Origin: Acidobacteriota bacterium | Lineage (GTDB): Bacteria; Acidobacteriota; Vicinamibacteria; Vicinamibacterales; 2-12-FULL-66-21 | Length of the DNA stretch: 9,102 nucleotides | Reading direction: 5' to 3' | Assembly (NCBI GenBank): GCA_020200195.1 | Contig: JAIVJE010000015.1 | Coordinates: forward strand, 1-9,102 | Part shown: one piece after another, positions 1 to 6,167 of the stretch | Numbering within the stretch: position 1 is the stretch's first letter | Layout of the letters: each line of letters starts with the position of its first letter | The notes under the pieces: generated by a model | Database searches by the model: none | Told to the model about the DNA's origin: nothing | What the model saw: the letters and a program-made list of their open reading frames with translations, nothing else | Position numbers and translations under genes: made by a program

Positions 1-961
1 CCTCCATTCGGAGCGAGGGAAAGATTCCGTGGACCGAATCCACGAGATATTTCACATCGCCGCGGCTCGCCGTCGCCTCCGACGGATCGCCCGTGTAGTC
101 CGTATCGGTGGTGCCGACCCAGGTATGCCCGGCGCGCGGGATCGCGAACAGCAGCCGCTTGTCCAGATCGGAGAACAGAACGAGCGCCCGGCCGATCAGC
201 GGCGGGCATACGATGTGGATCCCCTTGGTACTGCGGACGTGCCCAGGACGGCGTCCCGTCAGTGTCTGGGCGACCGGTTCGAACCACGCGCCGGTCGCGT
301 TCACGACGACCCGCGCACTGACGTCACCCTCGCTCCCGTCGAGCGTGTCGCGGACACGGACGCCGCCAATCTTTCCGTCGCGTGTGATCGCGGACACCAC
401 TTCGCAGTAATTGACCACCTGCGCACCGTGCTCTTCCGCTTCGATGGCGTTTTCGAGCGCGAGGCGTTCCGGCGAATCGACGCGCGCGTCGTGGTAGGCC
501 GCGGCGCCCCGCACGTCGCTCCGCCGAAGCGCCGCATCCGAAGCGTGCGCTTCGGCATCGGACAGCATACGCCGCGACGGCAGGGTCTTGTCGAAGCTCA
601 ACGCGTCATACAGCGCCAGGCCCGCACGGAGCTTCAGCGGCGAGACCGGTGTCGTGGTGAAAAACGGAATCAGGAACTCCAGCGGCTTGACCAGGTGCGG
701 CGCGATCCGCAGCAGCGTCTCCCGCTCGCGCAGATCGAGCCGTACCAGCCGGAAATCGAGCATTTCCAGATACCTGAGCCCGCCGTGCACGATTCGTGTC
801 GAGGCAGCTGTGGTCCCACTGCCGAAATCCCGTCGCTCGAACAACGCGACGCGCAGCCCCCGGAGCGCGGCGTCGCGCGCAATTCCGCAGCCGATGATGC
901 CGCCGCCGATGATGGCGATGTCGAACGGGTCCGCCGGGATCCCCAACCTGGTCACGTTCAC
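1..961 (-). CDS. glpD: Aerobic glycerol-3-phosphate dehydrogenase (partial, 3' end outside window)
   Basis: This FAD enzyme oxidises sn-glycerol 3-phosphate to dihydroxyacetone phosphate at the inner membrane face and passes electrons to quinone. The first 320 residues are present; the family usually has about 500-560. The N-terminal FAD-binding Rossmann motif GGGIIGCGIARDAALRG lies at residues 19-35. The GlpD hallmark GTTAASTRIVHGGLRYLE follows at 49-66, then YHDARVDSPERL (156-167), the NATGAW flavin contact (221-226), TKGIHIV (246-251 region) and IPRAGHTWVGTTDTDYTGDP (274-293). The reading frame is unbroken to the window edge. I chose the GTG at 961-959; a second in-frame GTG lies at 955-953. 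No in-frame ATG and no convincing Shine-Dalgarno sequence lies upstream. It is transcribed away from glpF-glpK across a 51-bp gap, as expected for a glycerol regulon. Identity is secure; the exact start is not. Confidence 0.95.
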   Translation of the reverse strand, partial: MNVTRLGIPADPFDIAIIGGGIIGCGIARDAALRGLRVALFERRDFGSGTTAASTRIVHGGLRYLEMLDFRLVRLDLRERETLLRIAPHLVKPLEFLIPFFTTTPVSPLKLRAGLALYDALSFDKTLPSRRMLSDAEAHASDAALRRSDVRGAAAYHDARVDSPERLALENAIEAEEHGAQVVNYCEVVSAITRDGKIGGVRVRDTLDGSEGDVSARVVVNATGAWFEPVAQTLTGRRPGHVRSTKGIHIVCPPLIGRALVLFSDLDKRLLFAIPRAGHTWVGTTDTDYTGDPSEATASRGDVKYLVDSVHGIFPSLRME

Positions 962-1012
962 GCTGATTGTACCCGCTTGACTCTGCGTCGTAACGCATCT
1001 AACGTGCGCGTC
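962..1012. promoter_or_regulatory. Divergent glpD/glpF promoter region
   Basis: Only 51 bp separate the two divergent start codons. On the plus strand, TTGACT (977-982) and TAACGT (1000-1005) are 17 bp apart and would start transcription near 1012-1013, at the glpF ATG. On the minus strand, TTACGA (993-988) and TACAAT (971-966) are 16 bp apart and would start near 960-958, at or just inside the glpD GTG starts. The two predicted promoters overlap. A small GCGT-CGTA-ACGC inverted repeat (985-996) sits between them and could be an operator, but its 4-bp arms are short enough to be chance. The matches are read by eye and the plus-strand -10 is weak. Confidence 0.35.
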
Positions 1013-1762
1013 ATGCAGACACTTGTTGCGGAAGCCATCGGCACGATGCTCCTCGTGCTGCTCGGAGACGGGGTCGTCGCCAACGTCGTACTGAACCGCA
1101 CGAAAGGGGAGAACAGCGGCTGGATCGTGATAACGGTCGGGTGGGGCGTGGCCGTCGCGATGGCCGTGTACGCCGTCGGGCGGATCAGCGGTGCGCATCT
1201 GAATCCGGCAGTGACCGTCGCGCTCGCGGCGATCGGCAGCTTTGCCTGGGCCGACGTGCCGGGGTACATCGTGGCGCAGATGGTCGGCGGCTTCATCGGC
1301 GCGATTCTCGTCTGGTTGATGTACCTGCCGCACTGGCGCCTCACGGCGGATCCGGGGGCCAAGCTCGCGGTGTTCTGTACCGGTCCTGCGATCCGAAACA
1401 CCGCGGCGAATGTCATCGGCGAGGTGATCGGCACCGCCGTGCTCCTGTTTGGCATCCTCGCGATCGCCGCCAACGCGCAAACGCTGTCGAAGCCCGGGGA
1501 CGTCGACCTGTCCTTCGTGTTCAGCCGGGGACTCCAGCCCCTGCTCGTCGGCATCCTCGTCCTCGGCATCGGACTGTCGCTCGGTGGACCGACCGGCTAC
1601 GCGATCAACCCGGCCCGCGATCTCGCGCCACGTCTGGCGCACGCCGTGCTGCCCATTCCGGGCAAAGGCTCGTCCGACTGGGGCTACAGCTGGATCCCGG
1701 TTGTGGCGCCTGTCGTCGGCGGCGTCATCGGCGCCTGCTTGTACTCCTACATCGGACTGTAG
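1013..1762 (+). CDS. glpF: Glycerol uptake facilitator (aquaglyceroporin, MIP family)
   Basis: This inner-membrane channel admits glycerol by facilitated diffusion. The 249-residue protein is somewhat shorter than E. coli GlpF (281). It has both MIP pore motifs: SGAHLNPAVT (59-68, NPA 64-66) and GYAINPARD (196-204 region). The Asp after NPAR marks glyceroporins rather than water-only aquaporins. By alignment from memory the selectivity filter is W44, Y197 and R202, with Tyr in place of the E. coli Phe200. Stretches such as ILGDGVV-type, NSGWIVIT, VLPIPGKG and SWIPVVAPVVGG resemble Bacillus-type GlpF more than enterobacterial GlpF. I chose the ATG at 1013 because MQTLVAEAIGTMLL aligns with the family N-terminus; a GTG three codons upstream (1004) is in frame. 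No Shine-Dalgarno is visible before either. The frame stays open far upstream, but that stretch is antisense to glpD. glpK starts 24 bp downstream, probably on the same transcript. Confidence 0.95.
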   Translation: MQTLVAEAIGTMLLVLLGDGVVANVVLNRTKGENSGWIVITVGWGVAVAMAVYAVGRISGAHLNPAVTVALAAIGSFAWADVPGYIVAQMVGGFIGAILVWLMYLPHWRLTADPGAKLAVFCTGPAIRNTAANVIGEVIGTAVLLFGILAIAANAQTLSKPGDVDLSFVFSRGLQPLLVGILVLGIGLSLGGPTGYAINPARDLAPRLAHAVLPIPGKGSSDWGYSWIPVVAPVVGGVIGACLYSYIGL

Positions 1763-1776
1763 ACATACTGAGAGCC

Positions 1777-1782
1777 TGGAGG
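1777..1782 (+). promoter_or_regulatory. Ribosome binding site of glpK
   Basis: TGGAGG lies 4 nt before the glpK ATG at 1787. It is the only strong Shine-Dalgarno in the glp cluster and contrasts with the lack of one before glpF and glpD. Confidence 0.75.
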
Positions 1783-1786
1783 CTGC

Positions 1787-3301
1787 ATGGGGCGTTACGT
1801 CGGCGCGCTCGATCAGGGCACCACGAGCACGCGGTTCATGGTGTTCGACAAGGAAGGCCGCGACGTCGCGCGGCATCAGGTGGAGCACGATCAAATCCTG
1901 CCCCGCCCGGGGTGGGTCGAGCACGATCCGCTGCAGATCGTCGCGCGCACGAACGAATCGATTACGGGCGCGCTGCGCATCGGCGGGTTGGCAGCGGCGG
2001 ACCTGGCTGCGATCGGTGTCACGAACCAGCGGGAGACGACAGTGGTCTGGAATCCAAAAACCGGACGGCCCTGGTACAACGCGATCGTCTGGCAAGATAC
2101 GCGAACGGATCGCATCGTCAGTGCGCTCGCTGCCGAGGCCGCGGCACTGGTCCGCTCGCGGACGGGTCTGCCGCCCGCCACCTACTTCTCCGGCGCGAAG
2201 ATCCAGTGGATTCTCGACAACGTCGACGGCGTGCGCGACGCGGCGGGCCGCGGCGAAGCGGTGTTCGGCAACATCGACACCTGGGTCATCTGGAACCTGA
2301 CCGGCGGCCGGGATGGTGGATCGCACATCACCGACGTCACCAACGCCAGCAGGACCATGTTGATGGACTTGCGGACGCTGCAGTGGGACGACGAGCTGCT
2401 CGAGGTGTTCCGCATTCCCCGGGCCATGCTGCCGGAGATCCGGCCGTCATCGGACAGTGCGTCGTACGGCGGCACGAGGCGCGCCGGCCCGGTCGGCGGC
2501 GAAGTGCCGGTCAGCGGCGATCTCGGCGATCAGCAGGCAGCGACCGTCGGACAGGTCTGCGTCTCACCCGGTGAGGCGAAGAACACGTACGGCACCGGCA
2601 ACTTCATGCTGCTGAACACCGGCCGCGACGTCGTCCCGTCGAACGCCGGGCTCCTGACGACAGTGTGTTATCGCATGGGCAACGCCGACACGGTCTATGC
2701 GCTCGAGGGGTCCATCGCGGTCACCGGATCGGCGGTGCAGTGGCTGCGCGATCAACTCGGGATCATCGGTTCGGCATCAGAGATCGAAGCGCTGGCAGCG
2801 ACGGTCCCCGACAACGGCGGCATGTATTTCGTTCCCGCCTTCTCCGGCCTGTTTGCGCCCTACTGGCGCTCCGACGCCCGCGGCGCGATCGTCGGTCTCT
2901 CGCGTTTCAACACGAAGGCGCACCTGGCGCGGGCAACGCTCGAGGCGATCTGCTTCCAGACCCGCGCGGTCCTCGACGCCATGGTGAAGGACTCGGGGGT
3001 CCGCCTGGCCGTGTTGAAGGTGGACGGGGGCGCAACGGTCAACGACACATTGATGCAACTGCAAGCCGACGTGCTCGGTGTCCCGGTCGTGCGTCCGGTC
3101 GTCGCCGAGACGACCGCGCTCGGTGCCGCCTATGCCGCGGGGCTCGCCACTGGATTCTGGAAGGATCTGGACGATCTGCGGCAGAACTGGAAAATGGACA
3201 AGCAGTGGGAGCCGCGGTGGACGCCGGATCAGCGCGATCAGGCGTATGCCGGATGGGAAAAAGCGGTCCACAGGACGCTGGACTGGGTGGATGTTGGCTA
3301 G
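1787..3301 (+). CDS. glpK: Glycerol kinase (FGGY family)
   Basis: This cytoplasmic enzyme phosphorylates glycerol with ATP to sn-glycerol 3-phosphate, trapping it for GlpD. The 504 residues are full length for the family. The ATP-site phosphate loop ALDQGTTSTRF is at 7-17, NQRET with the glycerol-binding Arg/Glu at 80-84, the conserved Tyr-Phe at 133-134, and GDQQAA with the catalytic-base Asp248 at 247-252. NTYGTGNFMLLNTG follows at 266-279. Both FGGY signatures are intact, at 133-142 (YFSGAKIQWI) and 366-386. The loop before GDQQ reads GPVGGEVPVSG (234-244). The Arg that binds the inhibitor fructose 1,6-bisphosphate in E. coli (Arg236) aligns with Glu239. No His is present in the region where Gram-positive GlpK is phosphorylated by HPr. 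The ATG follows a good Shine-Dalgarno, and glpF ends 24 bp upstream. The stop is 16 bp from the end of the convergent phoD gene, with no room for a separate terminator. Confidence 0.97.
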   Translation: MGRYVGALDQGTTSTRFMVFDKEGRDVARHQVEHDQILPRPGWVEHDPLQIVARTNESITGALRIGGLAAADLAAIGVTNQRETTVVWNPKTGRPWYNAIVWQDTRTDRIVSALAAEAAALVRSRTGLPPATYFSGAKIQWILDNVDGVRDAAGRGEAVFGNIDTWVIWNLTGGRDGGSHITDVTNASRTMLMDLRTLQWDDELLEVFRIPRAMLPEIRPSSDSASYGGTRRAGPVGGEVPVSGDLGDQQAATVGQVCVSPGEAKNTYGTGNFMLLNTGRDVVPSNAGLLTTVCYRMGNADTVYALEGSIAVTGSAVQWLRDQLGIIGSASEIEALAATVPDNGGMYFVPAFSGLFAPYWRSDARGAIVGLSRFNTKAHLARATLEAICFQTRAVLDAMVKDSGVRLAVLKVDGGATVNDTLMQLQADVLGVPVVRPVVAETTALGAAYAAGLATGFWKDLDDLRQNWKMDKQWEPRWTPDQRDQAYAGWEKAVHRTLDWVDVG

Positions 3302-3317
3302 GCGAGGCGGCAGGGGG

Positions 3318-4907
3318 CTATTGCGCGGAGACGGAACGGGCGGGAAGTTCGACCGAGTAGATGTCTCGGCCGGAGAGGTCGTGGAGTTTCACGGTCATCG
3401 CGCGCGTGCGGCCGTCAATCTTCATCGTCCCGAAGAACTGCAGGCCGTCGCTCGGCGGTCGATTGCCCTTCATTCGCGGCGGCACGCCGTTGAACTTCAC
3501 CTCGGGACCGAACGTCGCGTCGAGCTCGTTGGGGCCGAAGGTGCCGGCATTGAGCGGCCCGGCCACGAATTCCCAGAACGGATCGAACGCCGTGAAGCGG
3601 GCACGCGCGGGATCGTAGTGATGCGCCGCGCAATAGTGCACGTCCCCGGTGATCCACACGACGTTGCGTATCCGCCGGTCGCGGATGAAGCGCAGCAGGT
3701 CCGCCAGCTCGAGTTCACGACCTAACGGAACACCGTTCTCCGCGTTGGCCACTGCCTCGTATAGCTGGCCGTCACGCACGATGAGACCAATCGGCATGTC
3801 GCTCGCGATGACCTTCCACGTCGCACGGGTGGCGGCGAGACGCGCCTTCAGCTGTGCAATCTGTCCGCCACCCATCAACACGGACGACTCGTCGAGGACC
3901 GGCTGGCGATTCGCCGAGTTCGGCCCGCGATAGCTGCGCATGTCGAGCGCAAACACTTCGACGGCCGGACCATAAGGGATCGACCGATACACGCGCTCCG
4001 CGTCGTCGCCCTGTGTCGGGACGGGGTTGTATTCGAAGAACGCCTGCCGCGCCCGCGCGGCTATCAACGCCATGCTCTTACCTTGGTACCGCTGATCCTG
4101 ATCCAGGTTGCGGGCCGGGTACCAGTTGTCGCGCACCTCGTGATCGTCCCAAATCACGATTTGCGCGACTTCGGCATTGAAGCGCCGCATGTGATCGTCG
4201 ATCAAGTTGTACTGGTAGTTGCCGCGGAACTCGGACAGCGTTTCGGCGACCTTGGACTTCGCCTCGGTGACCACGTTCCGCCACAGCGTGCCGTCGTCCA
4301 GCTTGATCTCCGAAGGCAGATGCTGGTCGGCGTAGATCGTGTCCCCGCAGTGGATGAAGATATCCGGCTGGGCGCGACGCATCGTCTCGTACAGCCGGAG
4401 TCCGCCCCACTCCTGGTTGATGCCCCAGCCCTGGCCGACGGTGTCAGCGGACCATGCGAGTGTCACATCCCGACTTGCGCCGCCGGCCGGGGGCGTACGG
4501 AAGCTGCCGACGTGCGGAACGCTCCACACACGCACGTCCGACAGATCCTGGAACAGCACCCGGTAGAAGATGCGCTGATCGGGCGGCAGGTCCGTAAGGA
4601 CGATCCGGGCGGTGTAGTCGGAGGACTCGAGCGCCGCCGGTCCCACGCGCCGCGCCGCACGCGCGAACGTGTCCGACGTCGAGTATTCGACGACCAGCCT
4701 CGCCGGACGATCCGCGCGGCTCCAGACGACGGCCCGGCCGGAGCTGACGTCGCCCACAGCGATGCCCTGCGGCATGGCCGGTCGACTGGATTGGGACTGG
4801 ACGATGGCAGGGAAGCCCTGCGCGACGGCGGGTGCGACAGCCGTCGTCGCACACGCTTTGAGAGTCGCTTTCAAAAACCAGCGACGGGAGATGGGGTCGG
4901 ACCCCAC
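3318..4907 (-). CDS. phoD: Tat-exported PhoD-type alkaline phosphatase/phosphodiesterase
   Basis: This secreted metallophosphoesterase of the PhoD family is predicted to release phosphate from phosphodiesters or monoesters outside the cytoplasm. It has 529 residues. The N-terminus has an exact twin-arginine motif, SRRWFLK (7-13), and a hydrophobic stretch, with likely cleavage near AVAQG (27-31). A PhoD_N-like beta domain spans about 45-138 (MPQGIAVGDVSSGRAVVWSR). The metallophosphatase domain follows, with metal-site motifs WSADT (152-156), HCGDTIYAD (186-194), IWDDHEVRDNW (252-262) and ITGDVHYCAAHHYDP (419-433). The Ser-Cys-Gln of classical Bacillus PhoD, whose Cys is an iron ligand as I recall, reads Ser-Ala-Asp here. 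This points to another subgroup and an altered metal site. The start is GTG; no ATG is in frame near it and there is no Shine-Dalgarno. The upstream peptidase stop lies 2 nt before the GTG, which suggests translational coupling. The gene symbol is by family; substrate unknown. Confidence 0.88.
   Translation of the reverse strand: MGSDPISRRWFLKATLKACATTAVAPAVAQGFPAIVQSQSSRPAMPQGIAVGDVSSGRAVVWSRADRPARLVVEYSTSDTFARAARRVGPAALESSDYTARIVLTDLPPDQRIFYRVLFQDLSDVRVWSVPHVGSFRTPPAGGASRDVTLAWSADTVGQGWGINQEWGGLRLYETMRRAQPDIFIHCGDTIYADQHLPSEIKLDDGTLWRNVVTEAKSKVAETLSEFRGNYQYNLIDDHMRRFNAEVAQIVIWDDHEVRDNWYPARNLDQDQRYQGKSMALIAARARQAFFEYNPVPTQGDDAERVYRSIPYGPAVEVFALDMRSYRGPNSANRQPVLDESSVLMGGGQIAQLKARLAATRATWKVIASDMPIGLIVRDGQLYEAVANAENGVPLGRELELADLLRFIRDRRIRNVVWITGDVHYCAAHHYDPARARFTAFDPFWEFVAGPLNAGTFGPNELDATFGPEVKFNGVPPRMKGNRPPSDGLQFFGTMKIDGRTRAMTVKLHDLSGRDIYSVELPARSVSAQ
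4892..4906. repeat. Perfect palindrome over the phoD start
   Basis: TGGGGTC and GACCCCA form a perfect 7-bp inverted repeat around a single G. It covers the second and third bases of the phoD GTG and codons 2-5 (Gly-Ser-Asp-Pro). It ends 3 bp from the stop codon of the upstream peptidase. In RNA it would make a tight stem masking the start codon, though a 1-nt loop would have to open. From memory, GGGGTC-N-GACCCC sequences recur as dispersed palindromes in acidobacterial and related genomes; only one copy is visible here. Confidence 0.6.
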
Positions 4908-4909
4908 GG

Positions 4910-6046
4910 CTATTTGATGCGCGCGGGAACGGTGCCCAGCTCGCGTGCGGATGGCACGCCAACGAGCGTTTCTGCTTTCGAGACCGCCCGCACGATCGCT
5001 TCCGCCATCGCTTCGGCCGCCAGCGCACCAATCATGTTCACGTTGGCCTGGCCCTCCCAGCGGCCGGTGGCCAGCGAAAACACCGTATCGCCGTCGCCGG
5101 TCGTATGCGACGGATTGATGGCGCGCGCAAACCCGTCGTCCGCCATCAGCGCGACCCTGTTGATGTCCGCCTTGCTCAGCCGCGCGTTGGTGGCGACCAA
5201 TCCAATCGTCGTGTTCTCACCGGTGCGTGGTGGCGTGCGCCGGCCGACGGCGCCGCTGCGGAGCAGTTTTCGGACGTCGGCGAGCGACTTGCCGTCCTCC
5301 GTTCGCGTGCCGGCGACGACCTGTCCAGTCGTCGGATCGATGATGTCCCCGACCGCATTGATTGCGACGATCGCCGCCACGATGAGGCCGTTTGGAAGCG
5401 TGATGGCGGCGGACCCCGTGCCGCCCTTCATGGAACGGCCGCCCATTTTGCCGACCGTAGCGCCGGCACCGGCGCCGACGTTCCCCTCGTCCACCGGACC
5501 AGCGGTCGCGGCCAGGGCGGCCTTGTATCCGCAGTCAGCCGTCGGGCGGATCTTCCAGTCGCCGCCGAAACCGAGGTCCATCAGGATGGCCCCGGGGACG
5601 ATCGGCACCACGCCCGCACCGACTTTCCAGCCGATGTTCCGTTCCTCGAGGTAACGTACGACGCCTTGTGCGGTGTCGAGTCCATAGGCGCTGCCGCCCG
5701 ACAGCACCACCGCATTGACCTTGTCGACCATGTTGGCGGGATCAAGGAGGTCGGTCTCTCGGGTTCCAGGGGCGCCGCCGCGTTGTGACACGCCGCCCGG
5801 CACGCCTTCGCCGTCCACCAGGATGACCGTGCACCCGGTCGGCCGCTCCGACAAGGTGTGCTGGCCGACCTTGATGCCGTGCACCTCGGTCAGACCCCGT
5901 CCGCCTGTGGGCGTCAGGGGCGTGGGCGCAGGTGCCGCAGCCTGCGCAGGCGAGTGCATCGGTGCCGCAGGCGTCTGCGCCGTCGGGATAGATGCAACCG
6001 TAGCGATCGCGAGAATCGCACACGCGAATAGAACACGGTTTGTCAC
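4910..6046 (-). CDS. Exported P1-family peptidase/amidohydrolase (DmpA/NylC-like, self-cleaving)
   Basis: Peptidase family S58 and its nylon-hydrolase relatives are N-terminal-nucleophile hydrolases. They cut their own chain to expose a Ser or Thr, and they act as aminopeptidases or amidases. Counting from the GTG at 6046 gives 378 residues. A signal peptide (TNRVLFACAILAIATVASI) is followed by an Ala/Pro-rich linker to about residue 48. Family motifs are VVLSGGSAYGLD (113-124), GNVGAGAGATVGK (188-200), KGGTGSAAITLPNG (207-220) and GENTTIGLVATNARL (276-290), which holds the expected autocleavage bond Asn278-Thr279. DGDTVF follows at 318-323. By recalled NylC numbering, Lys200, Asn230, Thr279, Asp318 and Asp320 fall at matching spacings. 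An in-frame ATG at 6082 would add 12 residues (MADSWNWKLETT), but these are encoded by the intergenic repeat and spoil the signal peptide. GTG 6046 has GGAGA 5 nt upstream, so I prefer it. The natural substrate is unknown. Confidence 0.88.
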   Translation of the reverse strand: MTNRVLFACAILAIATVASIPTAQTPAAPMHSPAQAAAPAPTPLTPTGGRGLTEVHGIKVGQHTLSERPTGCTVILVDGEGVPGGVSQRGGAPGTRETDLLDPANMVDKVNAVVLSGGSAYGLDTAQGVVRYLEERNIGWKVGAGVVPIVPGAILMDLGFGGDWKIRPTADCGYKAALAATAGPVDEGNVGAGAGATVGKMGGRSMKGGTGSAAITLPNGLIVAAIVAINAVGDIIDPTTGQVVAGTRTEDGKSLADVRKLLRSGAVGRRTPPRTGENTTIGLVATNARLSKADINRVALMADDGFARAINPSHTTGDGDTVFSLATGRWEGQANVNMIGALAAEAMAEAIVRAVSKAETLVGVPSARELGTVPARIK

Positions 6047-6050
6047 AGTC

Positions 6051-6056
6051 GTCTCC
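6051..6056 (-). promoter_or_regulatory. Ribosome binding site supporting the GTG start of the P1-family peptidase
   Basis: GGAGAC on the minus strand, with GGAGA 5 nt before the GTG at 6046. It supports the shorter start, which begins directly with a signal peptide. The alternative ATG at 6082 has only a weaker AGGGG 10 nt upstream. Confidence 0.5.
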
Positions 6057-6059
6057 AGC

Positions 6060-6167
6060 TTCCAGTTCCAGCTATCAGCCATCGGCTTTCAGCCCCTAGA
6101 ACCAAGCTGAGGGCTGACAGCTAATAGCTGATAGCTCCTAGAGAACCAAGCTGACGGCTGACAGCTA
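6060..6167. repeat. Degenerate tandem repeats of AGCTGATAGCT type
   Basis: Two clear direct copies lie at 6095-6123 and 6137-6167. They differ by a 2-nt insertion and one substitution. Both contain the core ACCAAGCTGA followed by GGCTGACAGCTA, and the period is about 44 bp. TAGCTGATAGCTC follows the first core (6125-6137) and recurs at 6331-6343, after the palindromic insertion. An inverted piece, AGCTATCAGCC, is at 6070-6080. The left edge runs into the upstream region of the peptidase gene and encodes the extra N-terminal residues of its longer start. It looks like intergenic filler sequence that has duplicated; no function is visible. Confidence 0.75.

Noticed and set aside
207..226. Apparent missing nucleophile in the peptidase motif KGGTGSAAI (residue numbers)
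   Set aside because: I first placed the nucleophile here by analogy with G-T-x-S motifs. The self-cleavage bond of the family lies further on, at Asn-Thr in GENTTIG, which is intact.
606..998. Minus-strand frame starting ATG 998 within glpD
   Set aside because: It is shifted relative to the GlpD frame, which carries the FAD motifs. Its ATG is not in frame with GlpD.
29..1012. In-frame plus-strand extension of glpF upstream to position 29
   Set aside because: It is antisense to glpD, which has clear family motifs on the other strand. The extension is Arg-rich with no membrane or family pattern, and the GlpF match begins at 1013.
1141..2574. 477-codon plus-strand open frame overlapping glpF and glpK
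   Set aside because: It is an out-of-frame reading of two well-matched genes. Its product is Arg/Gly-rich low-complexity sequence typical of GC-rich shadow frames.
4083..5654. 523-codon plus-strand open frame opposite phoD and the peptidase
   Set aside because: Both minus-strand genes have full motif sets. The plus-strand product has no recognisable domain and spans a gene junction.
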